Positions 15,767 to 25,041 of a DNA stretch of 49,038 nt are shown here, piece by piece (positions within the stretch are counted from its first letter, which is position 1; the number at the start of each line of letters is the position of its first letter). Origin of the DNA: Porphyromonadaceae bacterium UBA7555 (GTDB taxonomy: Bacteria; Bacteroidota; Bacteroidia; Bacteroidales; Muribaculaceae). The notes under the pieces were generated by a model. That model had not been told where the DNA came from and did not search any database. It saw only the letters and a list, made by a program, of their open reading frames with translations. Made by a program: the position numbers and the translations under genes. The DNA lies in contig DLLT01000042.1 of NCBI GenBank assembly GCA_002478045.1, positions 57,223 through 106,260 on the forward strand, written 5' to 3'.

Positions 15767-18325
15767 ATGGAAAAACGTTATATAGTTATGTTCTTACTGG
15801 CAGTAGTTGCTTTCGCGGGAATGGCAGCCACGCCGGTGTCTTCGTATCTCGTACGAGGTATTGTTAAAGACAGCATTACGGACGAAGCTGTGCCGTATGC
15901 ACGCATAGCGTCCTCCGCTAAAAAGGGAAGTACCGTAGCCGGGCCGGACGGAGTGTTTGAGATAACGGTACACGACACGGTATCGTGGCTCAAGGTTACA
16001 GCCCAAGCTTTTGAGACGAAGACTATAAAAATCAGCCGAGGCCAGGTGAATATGTATGCCGTGTATCTTTCGCCGCAGGTTCAGGAACTACAAGCGGTAG
16101 TCATCAAGAAGCAAAGATACAGCAAACGGAACAATCCTGCTGTGGATATGATGCAGCGGCTGCGTCGTCAGAGCCAAGTTCAAGACCCGCGACGCAACGA
16201 TTATTACAACTATCATCAATATCAACGAATATCTATCGCGCTGAACAATTTCACTAAAGATCCATCAACAAGCAAGCTACTGAAACGCTTTCCGGTACTA
16301 TGGTCCTGCATGGATACTTCCGACATTTCAGGACGGCCCATAATGCAGCTTTCGGTCAAGGAAACGGCCTCGGACATCCATTATCGACGCCATCCAAAGG
16401 CATTACGCGAGATCGTGACAGCATATAACAGCACGGGTGTCGACCGGATTTTTGACCAAGAGAGTATGCAGACATTTCTCGAGGATATCTTGCGTCCGTT
16501 GGATGTATTCAATGGCGAAATTACGCTGCTACAGAATCGTTTCGTAGGCCCGTTGACAGCCGTATCGGCGGATTTTTATCGTTTTTATCTCGGAGACACC
16601 ATCACGACGAGTGAGGGACGAAAATTGGTTCCGCTAAGTTTTTATCCGCGCAATAAGGCATCGTTTGGCTTTATAGGCAGTATGGAAGTCGATGTAACAG
16701 ATTCGGTGTTGTTCGTCAATCATATAGACATGCGTATTTCATCGGATATAAATCTCAACTTTATACAAAACCTGAGGCTTGAACAATCGTATTCACGTGC
16801 TAAGGATGGATCACGTCTTGTCACCAACGACAATCTTACATTGGAAGGCTCTGTCTTGCCCGGGACTCCCGGATTATATATCAATAGAACCTTAGCATAT
16901 GCCGGGCACAACTTTGAAATTCCGGAGGGCTCGGACACAATCTTTGCCGAGAAACGTGAAAGACTGATTGAGCGCCAAGCCGAAAGCCGAGATACAGTCT
17001 ATTGGGAAGGCGTGCGCCTTGTCAAGTTGCCCAAGAGTCAGCGAAATGTTTCGTCTGCCATGGATAAAATGCATTCTTATCCACTGTATCGGTTTATCGA
17101 AAAGGGGGTGAAGATCCTCTTTTCAGGGTATGTCTCTACATCTACTCCATCATATTTTGACATAGGTCCGCTAAATGCTATGGCATCCTACAACGATATT
17201 GAAGGATTCAAGCTAAGGACCGGTGGTATGACGACCGCCAACCTTTCGCCGCATTGGTTTGGCCGTTTTTATACTGCTTATGGATTTGGCGACCATAAAT
17301 GGAAATATGGTGTTGAAGCTGAATATTCGTTCAACGACAAGCGCTACCATTCGCGCGAATTTCCGGTGCACTCGTTGCGGCTCAATTTGACATACGATAC
17401 CTATCATCCGGGACAGTCGTATATGTTTACCAATCCGGACAACTTCATATTGTCACTGAAACGCCGAGATGATTATAATGTTACTTACCAACGACTTGCG
17501 ACTTTGACATACACACACGAACGACATAATGGTTTTTCGGTAACGGCTTCGATCAATGCCGAGCGCCAATGGCCCGGTCCATATCTGCCGCTGACTCTCG
17601 GGACGGGCGAGGAATTATCCAACTTCGATATGTCCTGGATTGATTTGGAGCTGCGCTATGCGCCGGGCGAAAAGTTCTATCAGACACGCACTTACCGACT
17701 CCCCATCAATCTTGATGCGCCGGTGGTGATGCTGTCGCAACGTATAGGCACGCGCCATATAGCAGGGTCGCGATGGAGCGTATGCCGTACCCAGCTGAGT
17801 GTGCAAAAGCGCTTTTGGATGAGCGCTTGGGGCTATCTTGACCTTATAGGCAAAGGCGGACATGTATGGAGTCGCAATACGCCGTATTTCCAACTCTTTA
17901 TACCCAATGCCAACTTGACATACACCATACAGCCCGAGAGCTATGCGCTGATAAATGCTATGGAATTTATCACGGATAGTTACGCATCAATAGAGGCAAC
18001 ATATTGGGCTAACGGAGCCATCCTCAACTATGTACCTTTATTAAAGAAATTGCGCCTGCGTGAAGTTTTTGCCGTGCGTACGTTTTGGGGTAAATTGAGC
18101 GGGAGCAATAATCCGTCAGACAATACATCGCTACTTAGTTTCCCATCATCGGACGGGGTGGGGCGCACCGATGTGTCCAAAACGCCATACGTGGAAGCCT
18201 CGGTCGGTATCGAGAATATATTCAAGTGCCTGCGCGTGGACTATATATGGCGTTTGACGCACCGCTATCCAGGCTATCCGGTGGACCGTTCCGGGATACG
18301 ATTGGCTGTACACGTCACTTTCTGA
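15767..18325 (+). CDS. DUF5686 family outer-membrane protein with carboxypeptidase-regulatory-like domain
   Basis: An 852-residue exported protein. A signal peptide (VMFLLAVVAFAGMAATP) precedes a CarboxypepD-reg-like domain of about 80 residues (YLVRGIVKDSITDEAVPYARI). The rest is the DUF5686 region, with a soluble part (NDYYNYHQYQRISIALNN) and a C-terminal barrel-like half rich in aromatic strands, ending RLAVHVTF. The family is common in Bacteroidetes outer membranes, looks related to the translocation/assembly or TonB-receptor architecture and has no confirmed role. The start at 15767 gives the signal peptide directly; the frame is open from 15734. It is divergent from the CYTH gene. Confidence 0.88.
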   Translation: MEKRYIVMFLLAVVAFAGMAATPVSSYLVRGIVKDSITDEAVPYARIASSAKKGSTVAGPDGVFEITVHDTVSWLKVTAQAFETKTIKISRGQVNMYAVYLSPQVQELQAVVIKKQRYSKRNNPAVDMMQRLRRQSQVQDPRRNDYYNYHQYQRISIALNNFTKDPSTSKLLKRFPVLWSCMDTSDISGRPIMQLSVKETASDIHYRRHPKALREIVTAYNSTGVDRIFDQESMQTFLEDILRPLDVFNGEITLLQNRFVGPLTAVSADFYRFYLGDTITTSEGRKLVPLSFYPRNKASFGFIGSMEVDVTDSVLFVNHIDMRISSDINLNFIQNLRLEQSYSRAKDGSRLVTNDNLTLEGSVLPGTPGLYINRTLAYAGHNFEIPEGSDTIFAEKRERLIERQAESRDTVYWEGVRLVKLPKSQRNVSSAMDKMHSYPLYRFIEKGVKILFSGYVSTSTPSYFDIGPLNAMASYNDIEGFKLRTGGMTTANLSPHWFGRFYTAYGFGDHKWKYGVEAEYSFNDKRYHSREFPVHSLRLNLTYDTYHPGQSYMFTNPDNFILSLKRRDDYNVTYQRLATLTYTHERHNGFSVTASINAERQWPGPYLPLTLGTGEELSNFDMSWIDLELRYAPGEKFYQTRTYRLPINLDAPVVMLSQRIGTRHIAGSRWSVCRTQLSVQKRFWMSAWGYLDLIGKGGHVWSRNTPYFQLFIPNANLTYTIQPESYALINAMEFITDSYASIEATYWANGAILNYVPLLKKLRLREVFAVRTFWGKLSGSNNPSDNTSLLSFPSSDGVGRTDVSKTPYVEASVGIENIFKCLRVDYIWRLTHRYPGYPVDRSGIRLAVHVTF

Positions 18326-18419
18326 TATGCTGCATAACCAAGATTCTATCGGAAGATGCTCTCGATAAATTCTATTCCAAGAATGACGTATAGTCGAAGG
18401 ATCTAATCTCCGGCAAATA

Positions 18420-18779
18420 TCAAGAATTTATGAGCTGATAAAGCACTGTCATTTCATCGTACTTGGCGGCAAGAATGTTAACAAAACGTTGCAACGAAGC
18501 GTGATTCAGCGACTTGGGCGTAGCTGCAACATTATTTATAAAGAACTTGAAGCGAACCGGCGCAGTGTCTTCGGATTCGCCATAAAAGGCGGATTGTATC
18601 TTATCTTTGAAGCTCTCGTATTGCTCATGCAATCCCGGTAGCTCGCCGTCTTCCAATGTCTCTGGAAAGTCAATACGGTAATATGTCTTCTCGGGGCTGA
18701 ACATCACGTCTACACGGCCTTCGTCTCCATATGCGAGTAAAAATGTAATTCGCCGATTGTCTTTATTCTTGTCGCTCAT
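18420..18779 (-). CDS. Small protein of unknown function downstream of purT
   Basis: I do not recognise this 119-residue protein. It has no signal peptide or membrane segment and reads as a small cytosolic alpha/beta domain: strands RITFLLAYGDEGRVDVMFS and VRFKFFINNV flank a charged helix (LHEQYESFKDKIQSAFYG), with a helical C-terminus. It is acidic overall. Its ATG overlaps the purT stop by four bases (ATGA), so it is translationally coupled as the last gene of the thrC-purT run. Coupling suggests a constant partnership, but no function follows from it. Confidence 0.7.
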   Translation of the reverse strand: MSDKNKDNRRITFLLAYGDEGRVDVMFSPEKTYYRIDFPETLEDGELPGLHEQYESFKDKIQSAFYGESEDTAPVRFKFFINNVAATPKSLNHASLQRFVNILAAKYDEMTVLYQLINS

Positions 18780-19966
18780 CGGGGTAGTACTTTAATGGTG
18801 AGTTTGGCAAAAGCTTCATCGACCTTGGCTCGAGCCTCGTCTACGGAGTCCGTCGTGGCAAGTATGACAGCCATGCGACGGTGTCCGCATACTTCCGGCT
18901 TACCAAAGATTCGCATCTGAGTCCCGGGCACGGAAAGAGCCTTGTCGACATTTTCGAAGACTACTTTATCGCTATCGCCCTCGATGACCACGGCTCGAGA
19001 TGCCGAAGGCCCGTAAAACCGAATTTCGGGAATCGGAAGCCCCAATACGGCACGGGCGTGAATGGCAAATTCGCTGAGATCTTGTGAAATCATAGTCACC
19101 ATTCCCGTATCGTGGGGACGAGGTGAAACCTCACTGAAGATTACATCTTGGCCTTTTACAAACAGTTCGACACCGAAGATTCCATATCCGCCCAAAGCAT
19201 CGGTGATTGCACGTGCTATATCTTGCGCTTTAGCCAGTGCTGCCGTGGACATTGGCTGGGGTTGCCAGGAGTAGCGGTAATCGCCGTTGACCTGCAGGTG
19301 CCCGATGGGCCGGCAGAATACGGTGCCGCTGACAGTGCGGGCGGTCAATAGTGTGATTTCGTAGTCAAAATCCACGAATCCTTCGACAATAACGCGTCCT
19401 GCTCCGGCGCGACCTTCGTTTTGGGCGATATCCCATGCTCGCTCTATATCGTTTTTGGCTTTTATGACTGATTGGCCGTGTCCGGAGGAACTCATGACGG
19501 GCTTGACAACGCATGGCACACCAACGGCTTTGACTGCTTCGTCAAATTCCTCGCGGGTTTCTGCAAATCGATAAGGAGATGTGGGCAAGCCAAGGTCTTC
19601 GGCTGCAAGGCGACGTATACCTTCGCGATTCATCGTCAGTGCTGTTGCTTTGGCTGTTGGAGTGACATTGTATCCCTCGCTTTCGAGGCGAACTAGTTCG
19701 GATGTGGCTATAGCTTCGACCTCCGGAATTATGTAATCCGGACGTTCGTCTTCAATAACTTTGCGCAGTGCGTTGGCATCAAGCATATTGAATACGTGAC
19801 TGCGGTGAGCAATCTGCATAGCCGGCGCGTCAGCATAGCGGTCGCAGGCAACGACATAAATGCCGAAGCGTTGTAGTTCGATGGCTACTTCTTTGCCAAG
19901 TTCGCCACTTCCGAGCAGTAAGGCTTTTTTGCCGACTACTGTGTTTATTGAACCGATATTTGTCAT
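18776..19966 (-). CDS. purT: Formate-dependent phosphoribosylglycinamide formyltransferase (PurT)
   Basis: A 396-residue ATP-grasp enzyme that makes formyl-GAR from GAR, formate and ATP in purine synthesis, bypassing formyl-tetrahydrofolate. The N-terminal preATP-grasp fold has KALLLGSGELGKEVAIELQR. The ATP-grasp region has VVKPVMSSSGHGQSVIK, VEGFVDFDYEITLLT and FSEVSPRPHDTGMVT. The start at 19966 (MTNIGSINTVVGKK) is chosen since the upstream extension to 20074 is unlike the family. It lies 64 bases after trmN in a minus-strand run. purL is also in this window but is 12 kb away on the other strand. Confidence 0.95.
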   Translation of the reverse strand: MTNIGSINTVVGKKALLLGSGELGKEVAIELQRFGIYVVACDRYADAPAMQIAHRSHVFNMLDANALRKVIEDERPDYIIPEVEAIATSELVRLESEGYNVTPTAKATALTMNREGIRRLAAEDLGLPTSPYRFAETREEFDEAVKAVGVPCVVKPVMSSSGHGQSVIKAKNDIERAWDIAQNEGRAGAGRVIVEGFVDFDYEITLLTARTVSGTVFCRPIGHLQVNGDYRYSWQPQPMSTAALAKAQDIARAITDALGGYGIFGVELFVKGQDVIFSEVSPRPHDTGMVTMISQDLSEFAIHARAVLGLPIPEIRFYGPSASRAVVIEGDSDKVVFENVDKALSVPGTQMRIFGKPEVCGHRRMAVILATTDSVDEARAKVDEAFAKLTIKVLPR

Positions 19967-20030
19967 GTCTCGTAGTGAGGTGTTAGGGTAAATATTAACT
20001 TGGAGGATTCTTGTATAGTGAAATATTCTG

Positions 20031-20744
20031 CTAAAAATCAATATAAAATGCTGAAGTAAGTTCGCGGTAATCATCGGTGAACTGGCCGTCCTGTCCGCGT
20101 ATGGTCAGTGTGGTATGTTCCGGCGCAGCAGTCGAATCGCCTGAACGTTGTATCTCCCATAGAATTCGGCGAGTTTTTTTGCCGGGGACGGTGATGACAT
20201 CGCATTGGCGGACTATGCACATTTGCTGTATCGTGGATTCGAATATGATAGTCTGCTCGGTTTCGGCCGGGGTCACCATAGCCAAAGAGCCGCCGGGTGC
20301 GAGATGCTTGGCCGCATAGGAGATTAGAGTGACAGGAGAGAGTGCACCATTACAATGACGTGCTGTCGCTCGTGCATTGTTCGGCGAAAGCATCCCCGTG
20401 GTATAAAATGGGGGATTGCTTATTATCAGATTGGCCGGATATGGCAAAACATAGTCTTCGAAGCCGGAATGTATGACTGAGACGGATTCGGGCCAATGCG
20501 ATGCGGCCACGTTGGCCCGTGCACACTTGATCGCATTTTGGTCACTGTCGATACCGATGATACGCAGATTGCCGGATGTTCGTTGTGCCACCATTAGAGA
20601 TATGAGACCACTGCCGGTACCGATGTCCAGGACAAGTCCCTTGACCGGAAGAGCAGCCCATGCACCAAGAAGTACGCCGTCAGTGCCAATTTTCATGGCA
20701 CAGCCGCTGTCGTCCAGCGAAAATTCTTTAAAATCAAATGGCAT
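20031..20744 (-). CDS. trmN: tRNA1(Val) (adenine-N6)-methyltransferase family (TrmN/YfiC)
   Basis: A 237-residue SAM-dependent methylase of the TrmN6 family, which makes N6-methyladenosine at position 37 of tRNA-Val. It opens with FDFKEFSLDDSGCAMKIGTDGVLLGAW, typical of the family. LVLDIGTGSGLISLMVAQ binds SAM, and N110-PPF is the catalytic N6-adenine motif. Start 20744 (MPFDFKEF) matches family starts and leaves a 10-base gap to the upstream gene; the longer frame from 20783 would overlap it by 29 bases. The exact tRNA target is inferred from the family. Confidence 0.9.
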   Translation of the reverse strand: MPFDFKEFSLDDSGCAMKIGTDGVLLGAWAALPVKGLVLDIGTGSGLISLMVAQRTSGNLRIIGIDSDQNAIKCARANVAASHWPESVSVIHSGFEDYVLPYPANLIISNPPFYTTGMLSPNNARATARHCNGALSPVTLISYAAKHLAPGGSLAMVTPAETEQTIIFESTIQQMCIVRQCDVITVPGKKTRRILWEIQRSGDSTAAPEHTTLTIRGQDGQFTDDYRELTSAFYIDF

Positions 20745-20754
20745 ACGGACTACG

Positions 20755-21558
20755 TCATAGTTCGATGTCAAATCTGTCGGCATCCAGGCTTACCGGAAAG
20801 CTGTGCCTTAGGTTCTGAAGTGTGTCGCGCGAAAAGGTGGCGTACACTACGGTGGAATTTTTGCTCTCGTTGTTTATAGGTTTACCCATAGGATCGAAAA
20901 TAAAAGTTTGATTGTCATAGATGCCGAAGTCATCACTGCCGCTACGGTTGGCCCCGACAATATATGCCTGATTTTCGATGGCACGAGCTTTAAGCAGGTT
21001 TTGCCATGCGTACGCACGAGCTTCCGGCCAGTTGGCCGGGACAAGCAGTATGTCGTACCGTAAGCCTTGATTACGACACCATGCCGGGAAGCGTATGTCA
21101 TAGCAGATGGCCAAGGCGATGTTCCAGCCACGGTATCTGATGACCGGCGGCATACGGCGTCCGGCCGCGATATATTTGGCTTCTTTGCTGAGTGCAAAGA
21201 GGTGACGCTTGTCGTAATATGTAATTTCGCCTGATGGTTCGACAAATACAGCTCTATTGAATATTTGGTCGCCATCTTTGATAAGTAATGTGCTGCAAAT
21301 GGCTGCGTTGTATTTTCTTGCCCATTCGGTTATGGCGCCTATAGAGGTGGAATTATGCCAGTCTTGAGCTACGCGTGCTATCTGCTCGCTGTCTGCTATG
21401 TATCCCGTCGAAAATGTTTCGGGGAGAACGATAACATCGGGTATATCGGGTAGCGCTTCGATGGCGGCGGCAGCGGCGAAAATGTTTTCGTCGACGTCGC
21501 CCCATGCGATGTTAAGTGAAATTGCGGTTACAATCAGTCGGTCTTGTAAAGATGGCAT
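20755..21558 (-). CDS. Nitrilase-superfamily amidohydrolase (omega-amidase-like)
   Basis: A 267-residue carbon-nitrogen hydrolase. The Glu-Lys-Cys triad is visible as E47 in VLPETFSTGY, K117 in YYDKRHLF and C152 in LAICYDIRFP. Length and the FALSKEA and RFPAWCRN contexts fit the YafV/omega-amidase branch, which hydrolyses alpha-keto acid amides such as 2-oxoglutaramate made when glutamine is used in transamination. It lies between the acyltransferase (18-base gap) and trmN (10-base gap), so it is part of the operon rather than a stand-alone gene. The substrate is inferred. Confidence 0.9.
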   Translation of the reverse strand: MPSLQDRLIVTAISLNIAWGDVDENIFAAAAAIEALPDIPDVIVLPETFSTGYIADSEQIARVAQDWHNSTSIGAITEWARKYNAAICSTLLIKDGDQIFNRAVFVEPSGEITYYDKRHLFALSKEAKYIAAGRRMPPVIRYRGWNIALAICYDIRFPAWCRNQGLRYDILLVPANWPEARAYAWQNLLKARAIENQAYIVGANRSGSDDFGIYDNQTFIFDPMGKPINNESKNSTVVYATFSRDTLQNLRHSFPVSLDADRFDIEL

Positions 21559-21576
21559 ATTATGTCGGGTTTTGTT

Positions 21577-22191
21577 TTATTGGCGGTTGGAGTGGGAGTC
21601 GTCTTCGCTCATTTCGGCTGTTCTTTGGAACGTTGTATCCGAGGGACTATTGTCAAAATTCTTCGGATGCTTTGCTTGCGAGGCATTGTAACAGCTCTTT
21701 ATCGTAGCCATATCCAAGTCATGATTGCCGGAGGCGTACAGTGAACGATGGGCTGTTATGCGTTTGTTTTGATAGTCGATGGTGGCAAGTACGATGGGGA
21801 CGCCGGTGTTATATGCAATACGTAGTATTCCGGTGTGCCATTGTGCGGTACGGCTACGTGTGCCTTCGGGTGTAATTGCAATCTGCAGTTTGTCACGCTG
21901 ACGCATCATTGTCGATACCTGCTCCACCATAGACGGATGCTTGCCTTTATTGCCTCGATATACCGGTACTCCGTCCATTGCGCGAAAAATCCATCCTAAC
22001 GGAGGAAAAAACCAAGTGCTTTTCATCATAAATCCGGCGTGGCGACCTATGGCCGCGTATGCCAATTTGCCCATGATGAAATCCCAATTGGAAGTGTGCG
22101 GCGCAACGCATATCAGGCATTTAGGATAGTCCGGGACGGAAATGTCCACGGACCATCCCATAAGTCTGAGTATAGACGAGGCAATAGACAT
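21577..22191 (-). CDS. 1-acyl-sn-glycerol-3-phosphate acyltransferase-like protein
   Basis: A 204-residue PlsC-family acyltransferase. H32 and D37 in APHTSNWDF form the HX4D catalytic motif, and PEGTRSR (about 108-114) is the phosphate-binding block. GVPVYRG is block III. Such enzymes add an acyl chain to a lysophospholipid or related acceptor at the inner membrane. The family branch with HTSNWD is common in Bacteroidetes and often stands beside unrelated genes, so the true acceptor is not clear. The C-terminal 45 residues are polar and divergent. It lies 10 bases after the small unknown gene and 18 bases before the nitrilase. Confidence 0.88.
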   Translation of the reverse strand: MSIASSILRLMGWSVDISVPDYPKCLICVAPHTSNWDFIMGKLAYAAIGRHAGFMMKSTWFFPPLGWIFRAMDGVPVYRGNKGKHPSMVEQVSTMMRQRDKLQIAITPEGTRSRTAQWHTGILRIAYNTGVPIVLATIDYQNKRITAHRSLYASGNHDLDMATIKSCYNASQAKHPKNFDNSPSDTTFQRTAEMSEDDSHSNRQ

Positions 22192-22201
22192 TGACTGTCA
22201 A

Positions 22202-22576
22202 TCAAGCCTTTTTGCGCACTTTGAAGTCCTTGACGATTGCGTCACGTGCCTCTTGAGGCATTGCGGCGTTCATTTCCTTTACAATCTCTTGTACTTGGTC
22301 GCCGAACTCTTTGAGAAGCTTGGCGTATGCTGTTGCAAAGTACTTGGCGCGAGCGGCGTTGTATGCCTTGCGGTTCTCGAAATCCGAGGCAACTTTATCG
22401 TAGCTTATAGATACATGGGCCACGGAAGTCTCTTGGAGTATGGCAATTTTGCCCACTATTTCCGGAGTTTTTTCCATGTCAAAACCACGTACACCTGCAT
22501 TGGCGATAAGGAGTGTTACGGCAAGTTCGCCGCATATGTAGCGGATGTGTTTCTTGAGTTGGCGTTTGTTTGTCAT
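22202..22576 (-). CDS. Small cytosolic protein of unknown function
   Basis: I do not recognise this 124-residue protein. It has no signal peptide and looks helical: a basic start (MTNKRQLKKHIRYICGELAV), a middle that includes HVSISYDKVASDFENRKAYN, and a Lys-rich end (DFKVRKKA). It sits 9 bases after thrC and 10 bases before the acyltransferase, so it is cotranscribed with both. Its alternation of charged and hydrophobic residues fits a coiled or bundled helical protein. Function cannot be read from the sequence. Confidence 0.75.
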   Translation of the reverse strand: MTNKRQLKKHIRYICGELAVTLLIANAGVRGFDMEKTPEIVGKIAILQETSVAHVSISYDKVASDFENRKAYNAARAKYFATAYAKLLKEFGDQVQEIVKEMNAAMPQEARDAIVKDFKVRKKA

Positions 22577-22585
22577 TGCTTAATA

Positions 22586-23905
22586 TCATTGAGGTGTTGG
22601 AGTGTTGTCTAAGATTATGCGTCGGAGTACATCGTAGTTGGGACTGATGCGAATTCGGTGATCCTGACCGGTCATAAATGTATTGAGTTGCAAAGGCAAG
22701 TCCATAGCTCGTCCCGTGATGGCGTTCATTGCCGTCAGTGATTTGGCCGGGTGGGCTGTGGCAATGAGTAGACCTATTTGTCCGGGACGGAGATAGTGTC
22801 GTAGCCCGTAATAGCCCATTGCTGTATGCGGATCGCACATATATCCTGTAGCGCGATAGCAGCCGTTAACGGCCTCGATGATTGCAGCGTCATTGACGCA
22901 CACGCCGGTAATGTCGCGGCGTATGGCATCAAAATCACCGTTGTACAAATCAAGTATTCGAGGTAGATTGGTGGGGTCCGCCTTGTCTGTGGCGTAAGCC
23001 AATGTTGGTACGGACGGCCGTCGTGGCAATAGATGGCCGGCGGCAAGTGTCTCGTTAAATGCGTCATTGGCATTCTCGCATGCCAAAAAATGACTGATTG
23101 GAAGTCCAAGACGCTTGCTTATGATGCCGCCGGTGAGGTTGCCGAGGTTGCCGCAAGGTACTGCTGCGACTATTTCGGGCGAACGCCGGTCTGTGCGTTC
23201 CAGTAGTTGTGCAACTCCGTAAAAGTAATAGAATGTTTCGGGTAGCAGCCGTCCGATGTTTGCCGAATTGGCACAGGTCATCATTGCTTTGCGCTGTAAA
23301 ATCGGGTCCGAGAGCGCGTGGCGCATAAGCGCGTGGCAGTCGTCGATGCTTCCGTGTACTTCTATGGCATGAATGTTTCCGCCCAGAGTGGTATACTGAC
23401 GTTCGAGTTGACGGTTCGAACTATTGCGAGGGAATAGAACAAATACGTTTACGGACGACAATGGAGCCATTGCATTGGCGATTGCTCCGGCTGTATTGCC
23501 GCACGAGGCAACGATGATATCAAGTGGCAGCGGCCCGGTCCCGATATGTCTGAGCAGAGACGCCATAAAACGTGCACCGATGTCTTTGAATGTCAATGTA
23601 GGTCCGCCGAATAGCTCGAGGACATATATATCGTTGTCGATGCGACGTAGTGGAATATCGAAGTTGATAGTTCGGTCTACCATCTCCTTGAGCGCTTGTG
23701 CCGGGATATCGCCACCAAAAAGATGAGTGGCAAGTACGTAGGCGATTTCGGAGGCTGTCATGCCTTGGAAATTGCGGAAAAAAGCGTCAGGGATTTGTGG
23801 CAGCGATGCGGGCATATATAGTCCGCCGTCCGGAGCGTGGCTGCATAATACAGCCTGAGCCAAAGTAGCGGCGGGAGAATTGTGTCCGGTGCTTATATAT
23901 TGCAT
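22586..23905 (-). CDS. thrC: Threonine synthase
   Basis: A 439-residue PLP enzyme that converts O-phosphohomoserine to threonine. K107 in GGPTLTFKDIGARFM is the Schiff-base lysine. VASCGNTAGAIANAM and PCGNLGNLTGG hold the phosphate-binding segments. The start at 23905 (MQYISTGHNSPAATLAQAV) is the typical family opening; an ORF extension to 23953 is not needed. It leads the minus-strand run that ends with the gene after purT. A -7 box (24007-24014) and an 18-codon upstream reading frame precede it (see findings). Confidence 0.95.
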   Translation of the reverse strand: MQYISTGHNSPAATLAQAVLCSHAPDGGLYMPASLPQIPDAFFRNFQGMTASEIAYVLATHLFGGDIPAQALKEMVDRTINFDIPLRRIDNDIYVLELFGGPTLTFKDIGARFMASLLRHIGTGPLPLDIIVASCGNTAGAIANAMAPLSSVNVFVLFPRNSSNRQLERQYTTLGGNIHAIEVHGSIDDCHALMRHALSDPILQRKAMMTCANSANIGRLLPETFYYFYGVAQLLERTDRRSPEIVAAVPCGNLGNLTGGIISKRLGLPISHFLACENANDAFNETLAAGHLLPRRPSVPTLAYATDKADPTNLPRILDLYNGDFDAIRRDITGVCVNDAAIIEAVNGCYRATGYMCDPHTAMGYYGLRHYLRPGQIGLLIATAHPAKSLTAMNAITGRAMDLPLQLNTFMTGQDHRIRISPNYDVLRRIILDNTPTPQ

Positions 23906-23915
23906 GATCGGTGTC

Positions 23916-23972
23916 TCATGTATGGATCGGTGACGGATATTTATGCCGTGCAATGGTGATGCCCGTCACCAT
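23916..23972 (-). CDS. Possible leader peptide upstream of thrC (18 codons)
   Basis: A short minus-strand frame encoding MVTGITIARHKYPSPIHT with three Thr and three Ile codons among 18. It lies between the -7 box and thrC and ends 10 bases before the thrC ATG. A 7-base-pair hairpin (23953-23972) covers its start. It could be an attenuation leader or chance. Confidence 0.3.
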   Translation of the reverse strand: MVTGITIARHKYPSPIHT

Positions 23973-24006
23973 GTGTGGCAAAAAATACAGCCGTCTTATG
24001 CTGATG

Positions 24007-24014
24007 CAAAGATA
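24007..24014 (-). promoter_or_regulatory. -7 box (TATCTTTG) for thrC
   Basis: An exact TANNTTTG match on the minus strand about 100 bases upstream of thrC, giving a long leader. No clear -33 TTTG was seen at the usual distance. Confidence 0.5.
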
Positions 24015-24109
24015 ATGATTTTTTTCGCCATAGGCGGTATCTTTGACCGAGTTTTTACCAAGGAATTTTTGAATGTTGGCGCACGTGAGCTCGAACCGAG
24101 CGGGCAGAT

Positions 24110-24946
24110 TTATAGTGTAGCAATATACTTGTGCTTGTATTTCAGTGCATCAAATGCTGCCAAGGCTTTTGAATTGTCTTGGAATAAAGCATATACCGCT
24201 GAGCCTGATCCGGACATCGCCGAATACTCTGCGCCGGCTTTGTAGAAGTATTCCTTTAAATCAGCTATAGCCGGGAACAATGGGAATACCGTGTCTTCAA
24301 ACATATTGTGAAGGTTGGCGCGCCATTGTGACAGCGGAAGTTTTGTTACGTGTTCGACCGGCGTTGCATCGGGATTTTTGGTCACTCCGGCGTATGCTTG
24401 TGCTGTGGAGACGTGGCAACCATCGGGCCGACAAATGACTATGGTGAGACCGCTTAGTGCCGGAACCGAAACTTTGCGCAACGTTGTCCCGATGCCAGAA
24501 GCCACCATAGCGCTGTCGTAAACGAAGAACGGACAATCGGCACCGATAGTGGAGGTAATCTCTGCCATGTATTCATTGCTCAAGCCCAGCGAAAACAATA
24601 TATTGAGTACGCGTACAGTGTATGCCGCATCGGCCGAGCCGCCGCCCAAGCCGGCTCCGGAGGGTATATTCTTCTGCAAGAATATATGTACAGCCGGAAT
24701 ATCCGGGCATATCGTCTTGATCGTATTGTAAGCCCGTATGACTAGGTTGTCTGCATCGGGACAGTCGAGGACTTCACTACCATGACATTTCAAAGTCGGG
24801 CGTGTCTCGTTAGCAGCCGGAATAATTTCGAGAACATCACTCCATCCTACAGGTACCATAATCGAATCGATGTCGTGGTATCCATCGTGACGTCGTCTTA
24901 AGATGTTGAGACCGAGGTTGATTTTGGCGTGTGGAAATACGACCAT
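24110..24946 (-). CDS. ispE: 4-diphosphocytidyl-2-C-methyl-D-erythritol kinase
   Basis: A 278-residue GHMP kinase of the non-mevalonate (MEP) isoprenoid pathway, which phosphorylates CDP-methylerythritol using ATP. The start FPHAKINLGLNIL carries the substrate-binding Lys and Asn. IPSGAGLGGGSADAAYT is the glycine-rich ATP loop, and SAMSGSGSAVYALF is the third GHMP motif. Length matches the family. It is 95 bases downstream of lepA on the same strand, so it may share lepA's transcript. Confidence 0.95.
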   Translation of the reverse strand: MVVFPHAKINLGLNILRRRHDGYHDIDSIMVPVGWSDVLEIIPAANETRPTLKCHGSEVLDCPDADNLVIRAYNTIKTICPDIPAVHIFLQKNIPSGAGLGGGSADAAYTVRVLNILFSLGLSNEYMAEITSTIGADCPFFVYDSAMVASGIGTTLRKVSVPALSGLTIVICRPDGCHVSTAQAYAGVTKNPDATPVEHVTKLPLSQWRANLHNMFEDTVFPLFPAIADLKEYFYKAGAEYSAMSGSGSAVYALFQDNSKALAAFDALKYKHKYIATL

Positions 24947-25041
24947 ACGTGATGAGAAGTGGTGAGAATCTGTGTGTGAATACGTGTCTAATTCCGCGGA
25001 GTATTTACTGCTTTATCTCGTTGTTCTTCCGTATGCGACAT

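Noticed and set aside
24085..24105. GGTTCGA-like string resembling a tRNA T arm on the minus strand
   Set aside because: The stem is a short palindrome and no acceptor, D or anticodon arm can be placed around it, so it is not a tRNA.
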